A stretch of DNA of 50,032 nt, from positions 1 through 50,032 of the forward strand of contig NZ_LDRU01000091.1 of assembly GCF_001476285.1 (NCBI RefSeq), written 5' to 3'. This stretch comes from Microbacterium testaceum (GTDB lineage Bacteria > Actinomycetota > Actinomycetes > Actinomycetales > Microbacteriaceae). Shown here in pieces: positions 1-8,235 of the stretch (within the stretch, counting starts at the first letter, position 1; each line of letters starts with the position of its first letter). Made by a program: the position numbers and the translations under genes. The notes below the pieces were generated by a model. It did not search any database. It was given only the letters and a program-made list of their open reading frames with translations, and was not told the origin of the DNA.

Positions 1-2236
1 GGCTGTCCCACCGCTCCCACACCGTCGTCGCCCCCTGGGTCACCGGGTAGAGCCACGAGGGGCACTGCGTCTGCAGCAGCAGGCGCTCGGCCGCGTCGTG
101 GTGACCCCCGTCGCTGAGCGCGTCCGCAATGATCGGCGTGCCGACGAAGCCGGTCGAGATGCGGTACCCACTCTCGCGGACGAGCGCTGCGAGCCGGTCG
201 GCGAGGGCCGCGCGCGTCGGGGCGTCCTGCACGAGGTCGAACGCGAGGGCGAGAGCGTACGCGGTGGGGGCGTCGCTCATCATGCGGCCGGCGGGGGTGA
301 CGTACTCCGTCACGAACGCGCGACGGCTGCGCTCGGCGAGAGCACCGTAGGTCTCGGCATCCGAAGTGTTCCCCAGCAGCGCCGCCGCCTCGGCGACCTG
401 GCGGAGAGACCTCGCGAAGTACGCGGTAGCGACGATGTCGCCGTCGACCTTCGCCTTACCGGGCTGGTCGGGCGGCGCGCTCGGGTCGAGCCAGTCGCCG
501 AGCTGCATGCGTCCGGCCCAGAGGCCCGAGTCCCCGGCATCCGTCCGCACCGCCTCGACCCACGCGCGCATGCTCGGGTACTGCGCCGCGAGCACCTCGC
601 GGTCGCCGAACCGCTCGTGCAGAACGGTCGGGGTGACCGCGGCGGCGTCGCCCCACGCTGCGACGGGACCGCCGCCCGCGAACGAGGGGAGGGCGGCCGG
701 GATCACCAGCGGAACGACCCCGCCGGCGCGCTCCTGCTCGAGGGCGAGGTCGCGCAGCCACGAGGTGAGGAACCCGTCGCAGTCGTAGAGGAACGACGCC
801 GTCGGCGCGAACACCTGGAGGTCGCCGGTCCAGCCGAGTCGTTCGTCGCGCTGCGGGCAGTCGGTGGGGAGGGCGAGGAAGTTGCCGCGCATGCCCCACA
901 CCACGTTCTCGTGCAGCCGGTTCACGAGCGCGTGCGACGAGGCGAACCAGCCGGTCCGCTCCATGTCGCTGTGCAGCACGACGGCCTCGACTTGCTCGTC
1001 GGCGACGTCGATGCCGGTGATCTGGGCGTAGCGGAAGCCGTAGAACGAGAAGCGGCTCTCGAGCACGTCGTCGCCGCCGGACAGGACGAAGGATGCCGTG
1101 GCCTTCGCGTTGCGCAAGGGGCGGAGCGCCAGCTCGCCTGCGTCGAGCACCTCGGCGTGGCGGATCGTGACCGTCGTCCCCGCCTCGCCGCGCACGCGCA
1201 GGCGCAGGCGGCCGACGAGGTTCTGCCCGAAGTCGAGGACCTCTCCGCCGGACGGCGTGGTCAGGCGCGCGACGACGGGGAGGCTCTCGTGGCGACGGAC
1301 CGGCTCGGCGATGCGCGCCTCGGGGCGGGGGACTCTCTCGTAGCCGGGTCGGGCGACGACGCCGACTCGCGCGGGCGCCCAGCCTCGGTCATCGCCGGAG
1401 GTCGCGGCATCCGGAGTCGACCAGGGGGCGCGGAGGCGGAGGTCCTGATGCTCGCCCGCGTAGATGCCGCTCGCGACGATCTCGGTGTCGCCCGTCGCGG
1501 TCCAAGCGGCGCCGGTCGGTGCGAGGGTCTCGACCGTGCCGTCGGCGAAGGTCACGCGCAGTTGCGCCAGGAAGGACGGCTGGTCGCCATAGACGCGGTC
1601 GGTGAACGTGAAGAAGCCGTAGCGCTCGGTGTACCAGGCGCCGGCGAGGGTCGCGCCCACGACGTTGTCGCCCTCGACGAGCAGGTCGGTGACGTCGACG
1701 CTCTCGTGCACGAGGCGGTCGCGCGTCGCGCTCCAGCCCGGGGCGAGGACGTCGTCGGAGACGGCGCGGCCGTTGATCTCGGGCTCGGCGCTGCCGAGGG
1801 CGGTCCACAGCAGCAGGGCGCGGCGGACCGGCCGATCCAGGCGGAACGTCGTCCGCACGAGCGCGGGCTGGGCCTCACGCTCCGGATCCGCCAGGCCGAT
1901 CGGCTCGGCGATCCACTCGTCGGGGGCGAGGAAGCCGGCCTCGACGGCGAGGGGCGCGCTCCACGCGCTGACGGCGCCGTCGACGCCGGTCACCCGCACC
2001 CGCACCTCGCGGCGCTCGCCGGGGGCCAGCGGCGGGAACGGCCAGTCGACGAGGGCGGATTCCGCGCCCTCGAGCGTGATGGTGCTCTCGCCGTCGGTGA
2101 CCTCGGCGCCGGCCTGACGCCACGACGGGGTCGACGTCTCGGTGCGCCAGGTGAGGCGCGGCGTGGGCGTCGCGACGAACGGCGAGTCGGTGCGCAGCTC
2201 GGCTTTCACCGCGGCGACACGGGTGTCGGTGGTCAT
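1..2236 (-). CDS. alpha-L-rhamnosidase, GH78 (3' end cut by window edge)
   Basis: This gene encodes an alpha-L-rhamnosidase that would release terminal rhamnose from plant oligosaccharides. The sequence shows the GH78 signature around residues 452-475 (DCPQRDERLGWTGD), which carries the general acid, and at the window edge the WERWD motif that holds the catalytic base. An N-terminal beta-sandwich precedes the toroid domain. About 745 codons are present and the final beta-domain is missing. No signal peptide is seen, so it is probably cytosolic. The ATG at 2236 overlaps the GH43 stop codon (ATGA), so it is the distal gene of the operon that starts with the solute-binding protein at 12622. Family assignment is firm; the exact rhamnoside is unknown. 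Confidence 0.93.
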   Translation of the reverse strand, partial: MTTDTRVAAVKAELRTDSPFVATPTPRLTWRTETSTPSWRQAGAEVTDGESTITLEGAESALVDWPFPPLAPGERREVRVRVTGVDGAVSAWSAPLAVEAGFLAPDEWIAEPIGLADPEREAQPALVRTTFRLDRPVRRALLLWTALGSAEPEINGRAVSDDVLAPGWSATRDRLVHESVDVTDLLVEGDNVVGATLAGAWYTERYGFFTFTDRVYGDQPSFLAQLRVTFADGTVETLAPTGAAWTATGDTEIVASGIYAGEHQDLRLRAPWSTPDAATSGDDRGWAPARVGVVARPGYERVPRPEARIAEPVRRHESLPVVARLTTPSGGEVLDFGQNLVGRLRLRVRGEAGTTVTIRHAEVLDAGELALRPLRNAKATASFVLSGGDDVLESRFSFYGFRYAQITGIDVADEQVEAVVLHSDMERTGWFASSHALVNRLHENVVWGMRGNFLALPTDCPQRDERLGWTGDLQVFAPTASFLYDCDGFLTSWLRDLALEQERAGGVVPLVIPAALPSFAGGGPVAAWGDAAAVTPTVLHERFGDREVLAAQYPSMRAWVEAVRTDAGDSGLWAGRMQLGDWLDPSAPPDQPGKAKVDGDIVATAYFARSLRQVAEAAALLGNTSDAETYGALAERSRRAFVTEYVTPAGRMMSDAPTAYALALAFDLVQDAPTRAALADRLAALVRESGYRISTGFVGTPIIADALSDGGHHDAAERLLLQTQCPSWLYPVTQGATTVWERWDS

Positions 2237-3756
2237 TCGTCGTCTCCCTCGGCGACCCAGGCGGTCGCGTCGATCATGCCCTCTCGGGCGTACACGCCGA
2301 TCACGCGTCCGGTGAACGACTCCGTCACCTCGGACGACAGGAAGCGCCCGTCGACCTCGGCGAGAGCGATGCGCTCTTCCTCGACGGTGGCCGCGAGGTG
2401 CAGAGCGTGGATCGCGGGTGCGAAGCTCACCGCGGAGCTGCCGGGCGCGCAGTCGATGTGCAGCGTGAGCACAGGGGCCGAGAGGGGCTCGCGCCACTCC
2501 TGCACCAGGTCGCCGACCACGGCGCGCGCGACGATCTCACCGGCCCCCGCCTCGACCTCGACGTGGAAGCGCTCGTCGTAGCGGACGGCGAGACCGCCGA
2601 TCCCCGCGGACACGTCGAGGGTGACCGACGTGCGCTGGCCGAGGTGCACCTGACGGCGGCCGACGAACACCGGACGGGGATCGCCGAGCGTCGAGCCATC
2701 GGCATCCAGACGCATCCATCCCGGCCGCGAGGTGAGGTCGGCGTGGTCGGTGGGCAGCGAGCGGACCGCGATCCACCCGCCGTCGAGCACCGTCTCGGGC
2801 GAGAACGCGACCTCGACACGCCTGCCGGGGCGGGGGTTCAGCGGAACGGGCTCGATCGTGGGCCACCCGTCGGGCTGCCAGGTGACGCGCGTGACGAACG
2901 TCTCGCGCCCGAGCGCCGAGAAGGCGCGGGTCATGCCGCGCGGCCGGACGCCCAGCAGCACGCACACCCACTCGCCGTCGGGACCGGTGACGAGGTCGCC
3001 GTGACCGGTGTTCTGCACCGGCCGGGTCGTGGATCGGGCCGAGACGAGCGGGTTGTTCGGGGCCGCCTCGAAGGGGCCCTCGGGGGAATCGGCGCGAGCG
3101 AGCGAGACGCCGTGACCGCGCTCGGTGCCGCCCTCGGCGATGAGCAGGTACCAGCGCCCCTCGATCTCGTAGAGGTGCGGCGCCTCGGGGAACATCCCGC
3201 CCACACCCGACCACAGCGACCGCGGCTCCTCGAGCGCGCGGTGCGTTCCGAGGTCGACGCGGGCCTGCTGGATGCCGGTGTGCGTGCCCGCGTCCGGACC
3301 GCCGAGGATGAGCCCCGAGTAGGTGATGTACGCCGTGCCCTCGGCATCCCACGCGATGTCGGGGTCGATGCCGTCGAGCGAGCGCGAGCCGTCGGGGACC
3401 GTGAGCAGGTCGCCGTCGCTCCACGGTCCCGCCGGATCCGTCGCGGTGAAGTGCAGCATGCCGCGGCCCATCGCGTCGGTCACCACGACGTGGAAGACCC
3501 CGTCGCGGTGCCGCAGCGTCGGTGCCCACGCGCCGCCCGCCGTCGGGACGTTCTCGACGTCGAGCTGACCGGGCCGGGTGGCGACGTGGCCGATGAGCTC
3601 CCACTCGACGAAGTCGGTGGAGCGGTGGATCGGGATGCCGGGAAGGTACTCGAACGTCGAGGTCGCGAGGTACCACGTGTCGCCGACGCGGACGACCGAG
3701 GGGTCGGGGTGGAAGCCCGCGATGAGCGGGTTGGGGAGTGCGGCGGTGGTCGTCAT
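2233..3756 (-). CDS. glycoside hydrolase family 43 (beta-xylosidase / arabinofuranosidase type)
   Basis: This is a 507-residue GH43 enzyme, probably a beta-D-xylosidase or alpha-L-arabinofuranosidase acting on imported oligosaccharides. The five-bladed propeller is visible, with the catalytic base D18 in HPDPS, the pKa modulator D131 in GIDPD, and the general acid E191 in FPEAPHLY. These positions match the usual spacing of the two-domain GH43 xylosidases. Residues from about 320 onward look like the C-terminal concanavalin-like domain. No signal peptide is present. The ATG at 3756 was preferred over upstream codons because the protein then begins with a typical GH43 N-terminus and has GAGG just upstream. 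It overlaps the GH78 gene by four bases. Substrate choice between xylose and arabinose cannot be settled here. Confidence 0.92.
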   Translation of the reverse strand: MTTTAALPNPLIAGFHPDPSVVRVGDTWYLATSTFEYLPGIPIHRSTDFVEWELIGHVATRPGQLDVENVPTAGGAWAPTLRHRDGVFHVVVTDAMGRGMLHFTATDPAGPWSDGDLLTVPDGSRSLDGIDPDIAWDAEGTAYITYSGLILGGPDAGTHTGIQQARVDLGTHRALEEPRSLWSGVGGMFPEAPHLYEIEGRWYLLIAEGGTERGHGVSLARADSPEGPFEAAPNNPLVSARSTTRPVQNTGHGDLVTGPDGEWVCVLLGVRPRGMTRAFSALGRETFVTRVTWQPDGWPTIEPVPLNPRPGRRVEVAFSPETVLDGGWIAVRSLPTDHADLTSRPGWMRLDADGSTLGDPRPVFVGRRQVHLGQRTSVTLDVSAGIGGLAVRYDERFHVEVEAGAGEIVARAVVGDLVQEWREPLSAPVLTLHIDCAPGSSAVSFAPAIHALHLAATVEEERIALAEVDGRFLSSEVTESFTGRVIGVYAREGMIDATAWVAEGDDE

Positions 3757-3776
3757 GGTCCTCGAGGGGGTCGGGT

Positions 3777-3813
3777 CCGCCGCCGCCCGGCGGGGTGTCG
3801 CGGGCGGCGGCGG
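3777..3813 (-). other. intercistronic GC-only hairpin
   Basis: Two perfect 13-bp arms (3777-3789 and 3801-3813) flank an 11-base loop in the 83-base gap between the serine hydrolase gene and the GH43 gene. No run of T follows on the transcribed strand, so it looks more like an mRNA processing or attenuation hairpin than a classical terminator. Confidence 0.6.
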
Positions 3814-3839
3814 GAGAAGGGACGGTCGGCTCGGTCGGC

Positions 3840-4970
3840 TCAGTCGGCGAACAGGCGGCCGAGCTCGGCGGCGAGGGCGACCGCGCGCGGGTCTCCGCCG
3901 CCCGGCCACGCGCCGCGCGCGATCGTCCACGCGAACGCGATCCCCGTCTCGGGATCGACGCACGCGAGGCCGCCCGCGGCGCCGTCGTGCCCGAAGGCAG
4001 TCACGCCGCCGAACGGCATCGCCGGCGTGGGCTTCTGGAACACGATCGCGTGCGCCCGGTCGTGCTGACCGAGCACCTCGTCGTAGCCGTGCACCTGCTG
4101 CTGCCCGATCTGCGCGACCGTGTCGGCCGAGAGGAAGGGCGCGGCGCCCTCTACCCCGGTGACAGCGGCCGCGAGCAGGCGCGCGATGCCCCGCGCGCTG
4201 CCCGTGCCCGAGGTGGCCGGGTGGCCGTAGCGCCAGCTGCGCGGGTCGTTCGCGACGTCGGGCGTCGGCGGAGCGCTGCCGAAGACGCGCACGCCGAGCG
4301 CCGTCGGTCGATGCGCGCCGACGCCCGCGGCGGGCGGGGTCATCGGCTGGAGGTCGACGCGGCGGTGCTCCTGGTCGGCGGGGAGTCCGAGGTAGAAGTC
4401 GATGCCGTGCGGGGCGCGGATCTCCTCCTCGTAGAACGCGTGCATCGTCCGTCCGGTCACCCGGTGGATCAGCTCGGCACCGAGATTGCCGATCGTCACC
4501 CCGTGATACCCGAAGGCGCTTCCCGGATGCCAGAGGGGCCGGGTCGCGGCGAGTCGCGCGGCCGCGACGGGCTGGTCGAGCGCGTCGAAGCGGTCGAGCG
4601 GAGGATCGGTCTGCGCAAGGCCCGCCTGGTGCGACAGGAGCTGGCGCACGGTGACGCGCTGCTTGCCCGCTGCCGCGAACTCGGGCCAGTGATCGGCGAC
4701 GAGGTCGTCGAGATCGAGGAGTCCGCGCTCCACCAGGAGACCGATCGTGATGCCGATGGTGTTCTTCGTCACCGAGAACGGCACGAGAACCGAGTCCTCG
4801 CCGAGGTGACGTCCGCCCCAGACGTCGAGCACCGGCTCGCCGCGATGGAACGCCGCGGCCTGGAACGACAGCTCGGGGTCGCCCGAGAGGGCGGCGTCCA
4901 GCCGCGCGACGGCGTCGGCGACCCGGTCGTCGGCGCGCCCGTGCAGGTGCGCGGTCTCGAGGGGGCTCAT
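3840..4970 (-). CDS. serine hydrolase, beta-lactamase / class C fold
   Basis: This 376-residue protein belongs to the beta-lactamase-related serine hydrolases (PF00144), a family of esterases, peptidases and lactamases. The nucleophile motif SxxK appears as SVTK, a Tyr lies in the segment reading GYHGVTIGN, and a late HDG segment could be the third motif. There is no signal peptide, which argues against a secreted penicillin-binding role. The ATG at 4970 overlaps the stop of the GH3 gene (ATGA). Within a glycosidase operon an esterase removing acyl decorations from imported sugars is plausible (inference); a true beta-lactamase is unlikely. Confidence 0.85.
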   Translation of the reverse strand: MSPLETAHLHGRADDRVADAVARLDAALSGDPELSFQAAAFHRGEPVLDVWGGRHLGEDSVLVPFSVTKNTIGITIGLLVERGLLDLDDLVADHWPEFAAAGKQRVTVRQLLSHQAGLAQTDPPLDRFDALDQPVAAARLAATRPLWHPGSAFGYHGVTIGNLGAELIHRVTGRTMHAFYEEEIRAPHGIDFYLGLPADQEHRRVDLQPMTPPAAGVGAHRPTALGVRVFGSAPPTPDVANDPRSWRYGHPATSGTGSARGIARLLAAAVTGVEGAAPFLSADTVAQIGQQQVHGYDEVLGQHDRAHAIVFQKPTPAMPFGGVTAFGHDGAAGGLACVDPETGIAFAWTIARGAWPGGGDPRAVALAAELGRLFAD

Positions 4971-7381
4971 TCCGACACCGACCAGACCGTGTGCAACGGC
5001 GTCTCGACGACGGACGCCCCCGCGAGCAGCGTGAAGTCGCCGGGCTCGGTGACCCACGCGCCGTCCCAGTGCGCGAGGCGCCGCGCGGGAACCGTGACCC
5101 GTGCCTCGACGCTCTCGCCGGGGGCAGCGGTGACGGTGGCGAATCCGACGAGCCAGCGCGAGGGGCGCTCGACGCTCGACTCGGCGCGCTCGGCGTACAC
5201 CTGCACTACCTGACGGCCGTCGCGCTCGCCCGTGTTGGTCAGGCGGACCACGAGGTCGTCCCCGTCGCGCTCCGCGGCATCCCACGACCAGCTCGTGTAT
5301 CCGAGGCCGTGGCCGAAGGGGAACGCCGGTGCGGTGTCGGTGCGCAGCCACGCGCGGTAGCCGACGTGGATGCCCTCGTCGTAGCGCAGCACGCCATCGG
5401 TCGGGGTGACCTCGAGCACCGGCACGTCGGCCATGCTCGCCGGCCACGTGGTGGGGAGGCGCCCGCCGGGCTCGGCAGCCCCGGTGAGGACGGCCGCGAG
5501 GGCGGTGCCGAACTCCTGGCCACCGAAGTAGCCCTGCACGACGGCGGCGACGTCGCTCGCCCACGGCAGCACGACGGGAGATCCGGCGTTGACGATCACG
5601 ATGGTGCGCGGGTTGGCCCGGGCGACGGCGCGCACGAGGTCGTCCTGACGCCCCGGCAGATCCAGTGAGGTGCGGTCGTACCCCTCGGACTCGACCTTCG
5701 AGTTCGTGCCGACGACGACGACGGCCACCTCGGCGGCCTCGGCGGCCGCGACCGCGCGGGCGATGAGCTCGTCGGGGTCGGTCCGCTCGGGCGCGATGCC
5801 GAGGGTCGCACTCATCGCACCCGACAGTGTCCCGGAACCGTCGCGCGAGAACTCCGCGCGCACCGCGATCTCGCGCCCGGCCTCGACCTGCACGGTGGCG
5901 GTGATCGACGGCGGGTTGAGGAAGGCGGCTCCCAGGTCGGTGCCCTCGAGGACGGGGCTGTCGTCGAGCACGAGCTCGTCGTCGACGAACACCCGCGCGG
6001 GGTTGGCGCCGGCGAAGCCGAGCTCGACGGCACCCGACTGCTCGGGCGTGTAGACGGTCTCGAAGACGACGGTGCGGCTGGCCTCGATCGGGGCGTCGCC
6101 GCCGAACCAGACCAGGGCCGAGGCGCGGCGGTCCTCGGCGAACAGCTCGGTGCCCGCAGCATCCAGGAACCGGACGCGCAGTCCGGGCTCGCCCGTGGCG
6201 GGGTTGCGCATCTGCGACAGGGGCAGCTCGGCCACGCCCTCCTGGGTCACGGCGCCGAGCTCGTACGTGATCCGGTCGTCGCCGAACGCGTCGCGCAGGC
6301 CCGCGAGCGGAGAGACGATGTGCGCGGGGATGACGGTCGCACTGCCCCCGCCCTGGGTGCGCGCGTCGCGCGCGTTCTGTCCGATGACGGCGACGGATGC
6401 CACGGCCCCGGCGTCGAGGGGGAGGATGCCGTCGTTGCTCAGGAGCACCGTGCCGGCGATCGCCGACTCGCGCGCGAACTCGGTGGCATCCACCGGGGTG
6501 GGCTCGATCGCGGTGCTGCCCTCGAGGGCGCCGACCCGCTCGGCGAGCAGCAGCAGACGCAGGACCTTGCGGTCGAGGTCGGCCTCCTGCACGCGGCCGT
6601 CGCGGACGGCGTCGACGAGGTCGGCCCACGCGGGAGCGGGCCCCGGCATCGCGAGGTCTTGCGCCGCGGCGACGGCGTCGAGAGAGCGGACGGCGGTCCA
6701 GTCGCTGATGACCACGCCGTCGAAGCCCCACTCCGAGTTCAGCGGCGTCTCGAGCAGGTCGTTCTCGGTCATCGTCACGCCGTCGACGGCGTTGTAAGAG
6801 CTCATGATCGACCACGCGCCGGCGTCGACCGTGCGCTCGAACGGGGCGAGGTACAGCTCGCGCAGCGCCCGCTCGTCGACCTGCACGTCGACCGTGAAGC
6901 GGTCGGTCTCGGAGTCGTTCGCGACGAAGTGCTTCGGGGTCGCGGCGACGCCGTTGTCCTGCAGGCCGCGCACGTACGCCGCACCCAGTTCAGCGGTGAG
7001 CTCGGCGTCCTCGCTCAGGCACTCGAAGTGGCGACCGCCGAGCGGAGAGCGGTGGAGGTTGATCGTCGGTCCGAGCACGACGTCGACGCCCTTGCGGCGG
7101 GCCTCGGATGCCGCGGCCGCCCCGTAGCGGTAGGCGAGATCCACGTCCCACGAGGCGGCCAGCGCCGACCCCGACGGCATGTTGAGCGAGGGCTCGCGCT
7201 CGTCCCACCGGGGACCGCGGACGCCGGCGGGGCCGTCCGAGAGGGTCATCGCCCGCAGCCCGATCTCGGGGAGGGGGACGGTGGTCCAGAAGTCGGCGCC
7301 CTGCACGAGGGCCGCCTTCTGCTCGAGGGTCAGCGCCGAGAGCAGCGGGACGAGGTGGTCGGTGGCAGGCGTAGCGGTCAC
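4967..7381 (-). CDS. beta-glucosidase-type GH3 with PA14 insert
   Basis: An 804-residue GH3 glycosidase, most likely a beta-glucosidase or beta-xylosidase. The N-terminal barrel carries KHF at 150-152 and the nucleophile D227 in VISDW. The second alpha/beta domain is interrupted at roughly residues 400-540 by a PA14-like sandwich (ending near the VFVDDELVLDD segment), an arrangement known from several GH3 enzymes, where PA14 shapes substrate length preference. A fibronectin-III-like domain ends the protein. No signal peptide is visible. The GTG at 7381 is chosen because GGAAAG lies about six bases upstream; no better ATG exists. It sits 23 bases after the ATPase gene and overlaps the next gene by four bases. 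Confidence 0.92.
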   Translation of the reverse strand: MTATPATDHLVPLLSALTLEQKAALVQGADFWTTVPLPEIGLRAMTLSDGPAGVRGPRWDEREPSLNMPSGSALAASWDVDLAYRYGAAAASEARRKGVDVVLGPTINLHRSPLGGRHFECLSEDAELTAELGAAYVRGLQDNGVAATPKHFVANDSETDRFTVDVQVDERALRELYLAPFERTVDAGAWSIMSSYNAVDGVTMTENDLLETPLNSEWGFDGVVISDWTAVRSLDAVAAAQDLAMPGPAPAWADLVDAVRDGRVQEADLDRKVLRLLLLAERVGALEGSTAIEPTPVDATEFARESAIAGTVLLSNDGILPLDAGAVASVAVIGQNARDARTQGGGSATVIPAHIVSPLAGLRDAFGDDRITYELGAVTQEGVAELPLSQMRNPATGEPGLRVRFLDAAGTELFAEDRRASALVWFGGDAPIEASRTVVFETVYTPEQSGAVELGFAGANPARVFVDDELVLDDSPVLEGTDLGAAFLNPPSITATVQVEAGREIAVRAEFSRDGSGTLSGAMSATLGIAPERTDPDELIARAVAAAEAAEVAVVVVGTNSKVESEGYDRTSLDLPGRQDDLVRAVARANPRTIVIVNAGSPVVLPWASDVAAVVQGYFGGQEFGTALAAVLTGAAEPGGRLPTTWPASMADVPVLEVTPTDGVLRYDEGIHVGYRAWLRTDTAPAFPFGHGLGYTSWSWDAAERDGDDLVVRLTNTGERDGRQVVQVYAERAESSVERPSRWLVGFATVTAAPGESVEARVTVPARRLAHWDGAWVTEPGDFTLLAGASVVETPLHTVWSVSE

Positions 7382-7404
7382 GGTGGTCTTTCCGGTGGGG
7401 AGGG

Positions 7405-8235
7405 TCAGGATGCCGACAGCAGAGCGCGGCGCGCAGCGCGACGCTCTTCCTGGCGGTCGGGGTCGGGCACGGGAGCCGCCATGAACAGGCGCTGCGTGTA
7501 CGGGTGCTCGGGGGCCGAGGTGACCCGGTCGGCGTCGCCGGTCTCGACGATCTCGCCCTTGTACATCACGGCCACGCGGTGGCTGATGTGGCGCACGACG
7601 GCGAGGTCGTGCGTGACGAACAGGTACGCCACCCCCGTGCGGTTCTGGATCTCGATGAACAGGTCGAGCACGCGCGCCTGGGTCGACAGGTCGAGAGCCG
7701 ACACCGGCTCGTCGCACACGATGAGCCGCGGCTGCAGAGCGAGCGCCCGCGCGATCGCGACGCGCTGACGCTGGCCGCCCGAGAACTCGCGCGGCAGACG
7801 GTTGCGGGCATCACCGGGGAGCCCGACCTGGTCGAGCAGGTCGCGGACGCGCTTCTTGGCATCGGATGCCGAGACCCCGGCCACCGTGAGCGGCTCGATG
7901 AGGATCTGCTCGATCGTCATCGACGGGTTCAGCGACGAGTACGGGTCCTGGAAGACGACCTGGATCTCCGAGCTCAGGGCGCGGCGCTCGGCGCGGCCGA
8001 GGTGCGAGATGTCGCGCCCGTCGTAGGTGATCTTCCCGCCGCTCACCGGCGCGAGGCCGAGGGCCGCGCGGCCGAGCGTGGTCTTGCCCGACCCCGATTC
8101 GCCGACGAGGCCCACGGTCTCGCCGGGGAGGATGTCGAGGGAGACGCCCTTGAGAGCTCGGAACGGCTTCGCGCGGAAGCCCTTCCCGGGGTACTCGACG
8201 ACGAGGTCGTCGATGGTCAGCAGCGGGGTGCTCAT
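7405..8235 (-). CDS. Opp/Dpp-family ABC importer ATPase (OppF/DppF-like)
   Basis: A 276-residue ATP-binding subunit of a peptide/oligosaccharide-type importer. Walker A is GESGSGKTT (45-53), the signature is FSGGQRQR, Walker B is LIVCDEP followed by SALD, and the switch histidine follows in VTHD. The C-terminal extension with HPYTQRL is the typical oligopeptide-ATPase tail. It overlaps the preceding permease-ATPase gene by four bases and pairs with that ATPase domain. Opp-type importers next to glycosidases commonly carry oligosaccharides, which is the inferred cargo here. Confidence 0.95.
   Translation of the reverse strand: MSTPLLTIDDLVVEYPGKGFRAKPFRALKGVSLDILPGETVGLVGESGSGKTTLGRAALGLAPVSGGKITYDGRDISHLGRAERRALSSEIQVVFQDPYSSLNPSMTIEQILIEPLTVAGVSASDAKKRVRDLLDQVGLPGDARNRLPREFSGGQRQRVAIARALALQPRLIVCDEPVSALDLSTQARVLDLFIEIQNRTGVAYLFVTHDLAVVRHISHRVAVMYKGEIVETGDADRVTSAPEHPYTQRLFMAAPVPDPDRQEERRAARRALLSAS

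Noticed and set aside
98..2581. Long plus-strand open frame opposite GH78 and GH43
   Set aside because: It is Arg/Gly-rich with no recognisable domain and lies antisense to clearly conserved enzymes; high GC creates such frames.
3840..4970. True beta-lactamase (resistance gene)
   Set aside because: No signal peptide, glycosidase operon context, and typical features of the broader esterase group.
6320..7768. Long plus-strand open frame opposite GH3 and the ATPase
   Set aside because: No domain, poor composition, fully antisense to a well-supported gene.
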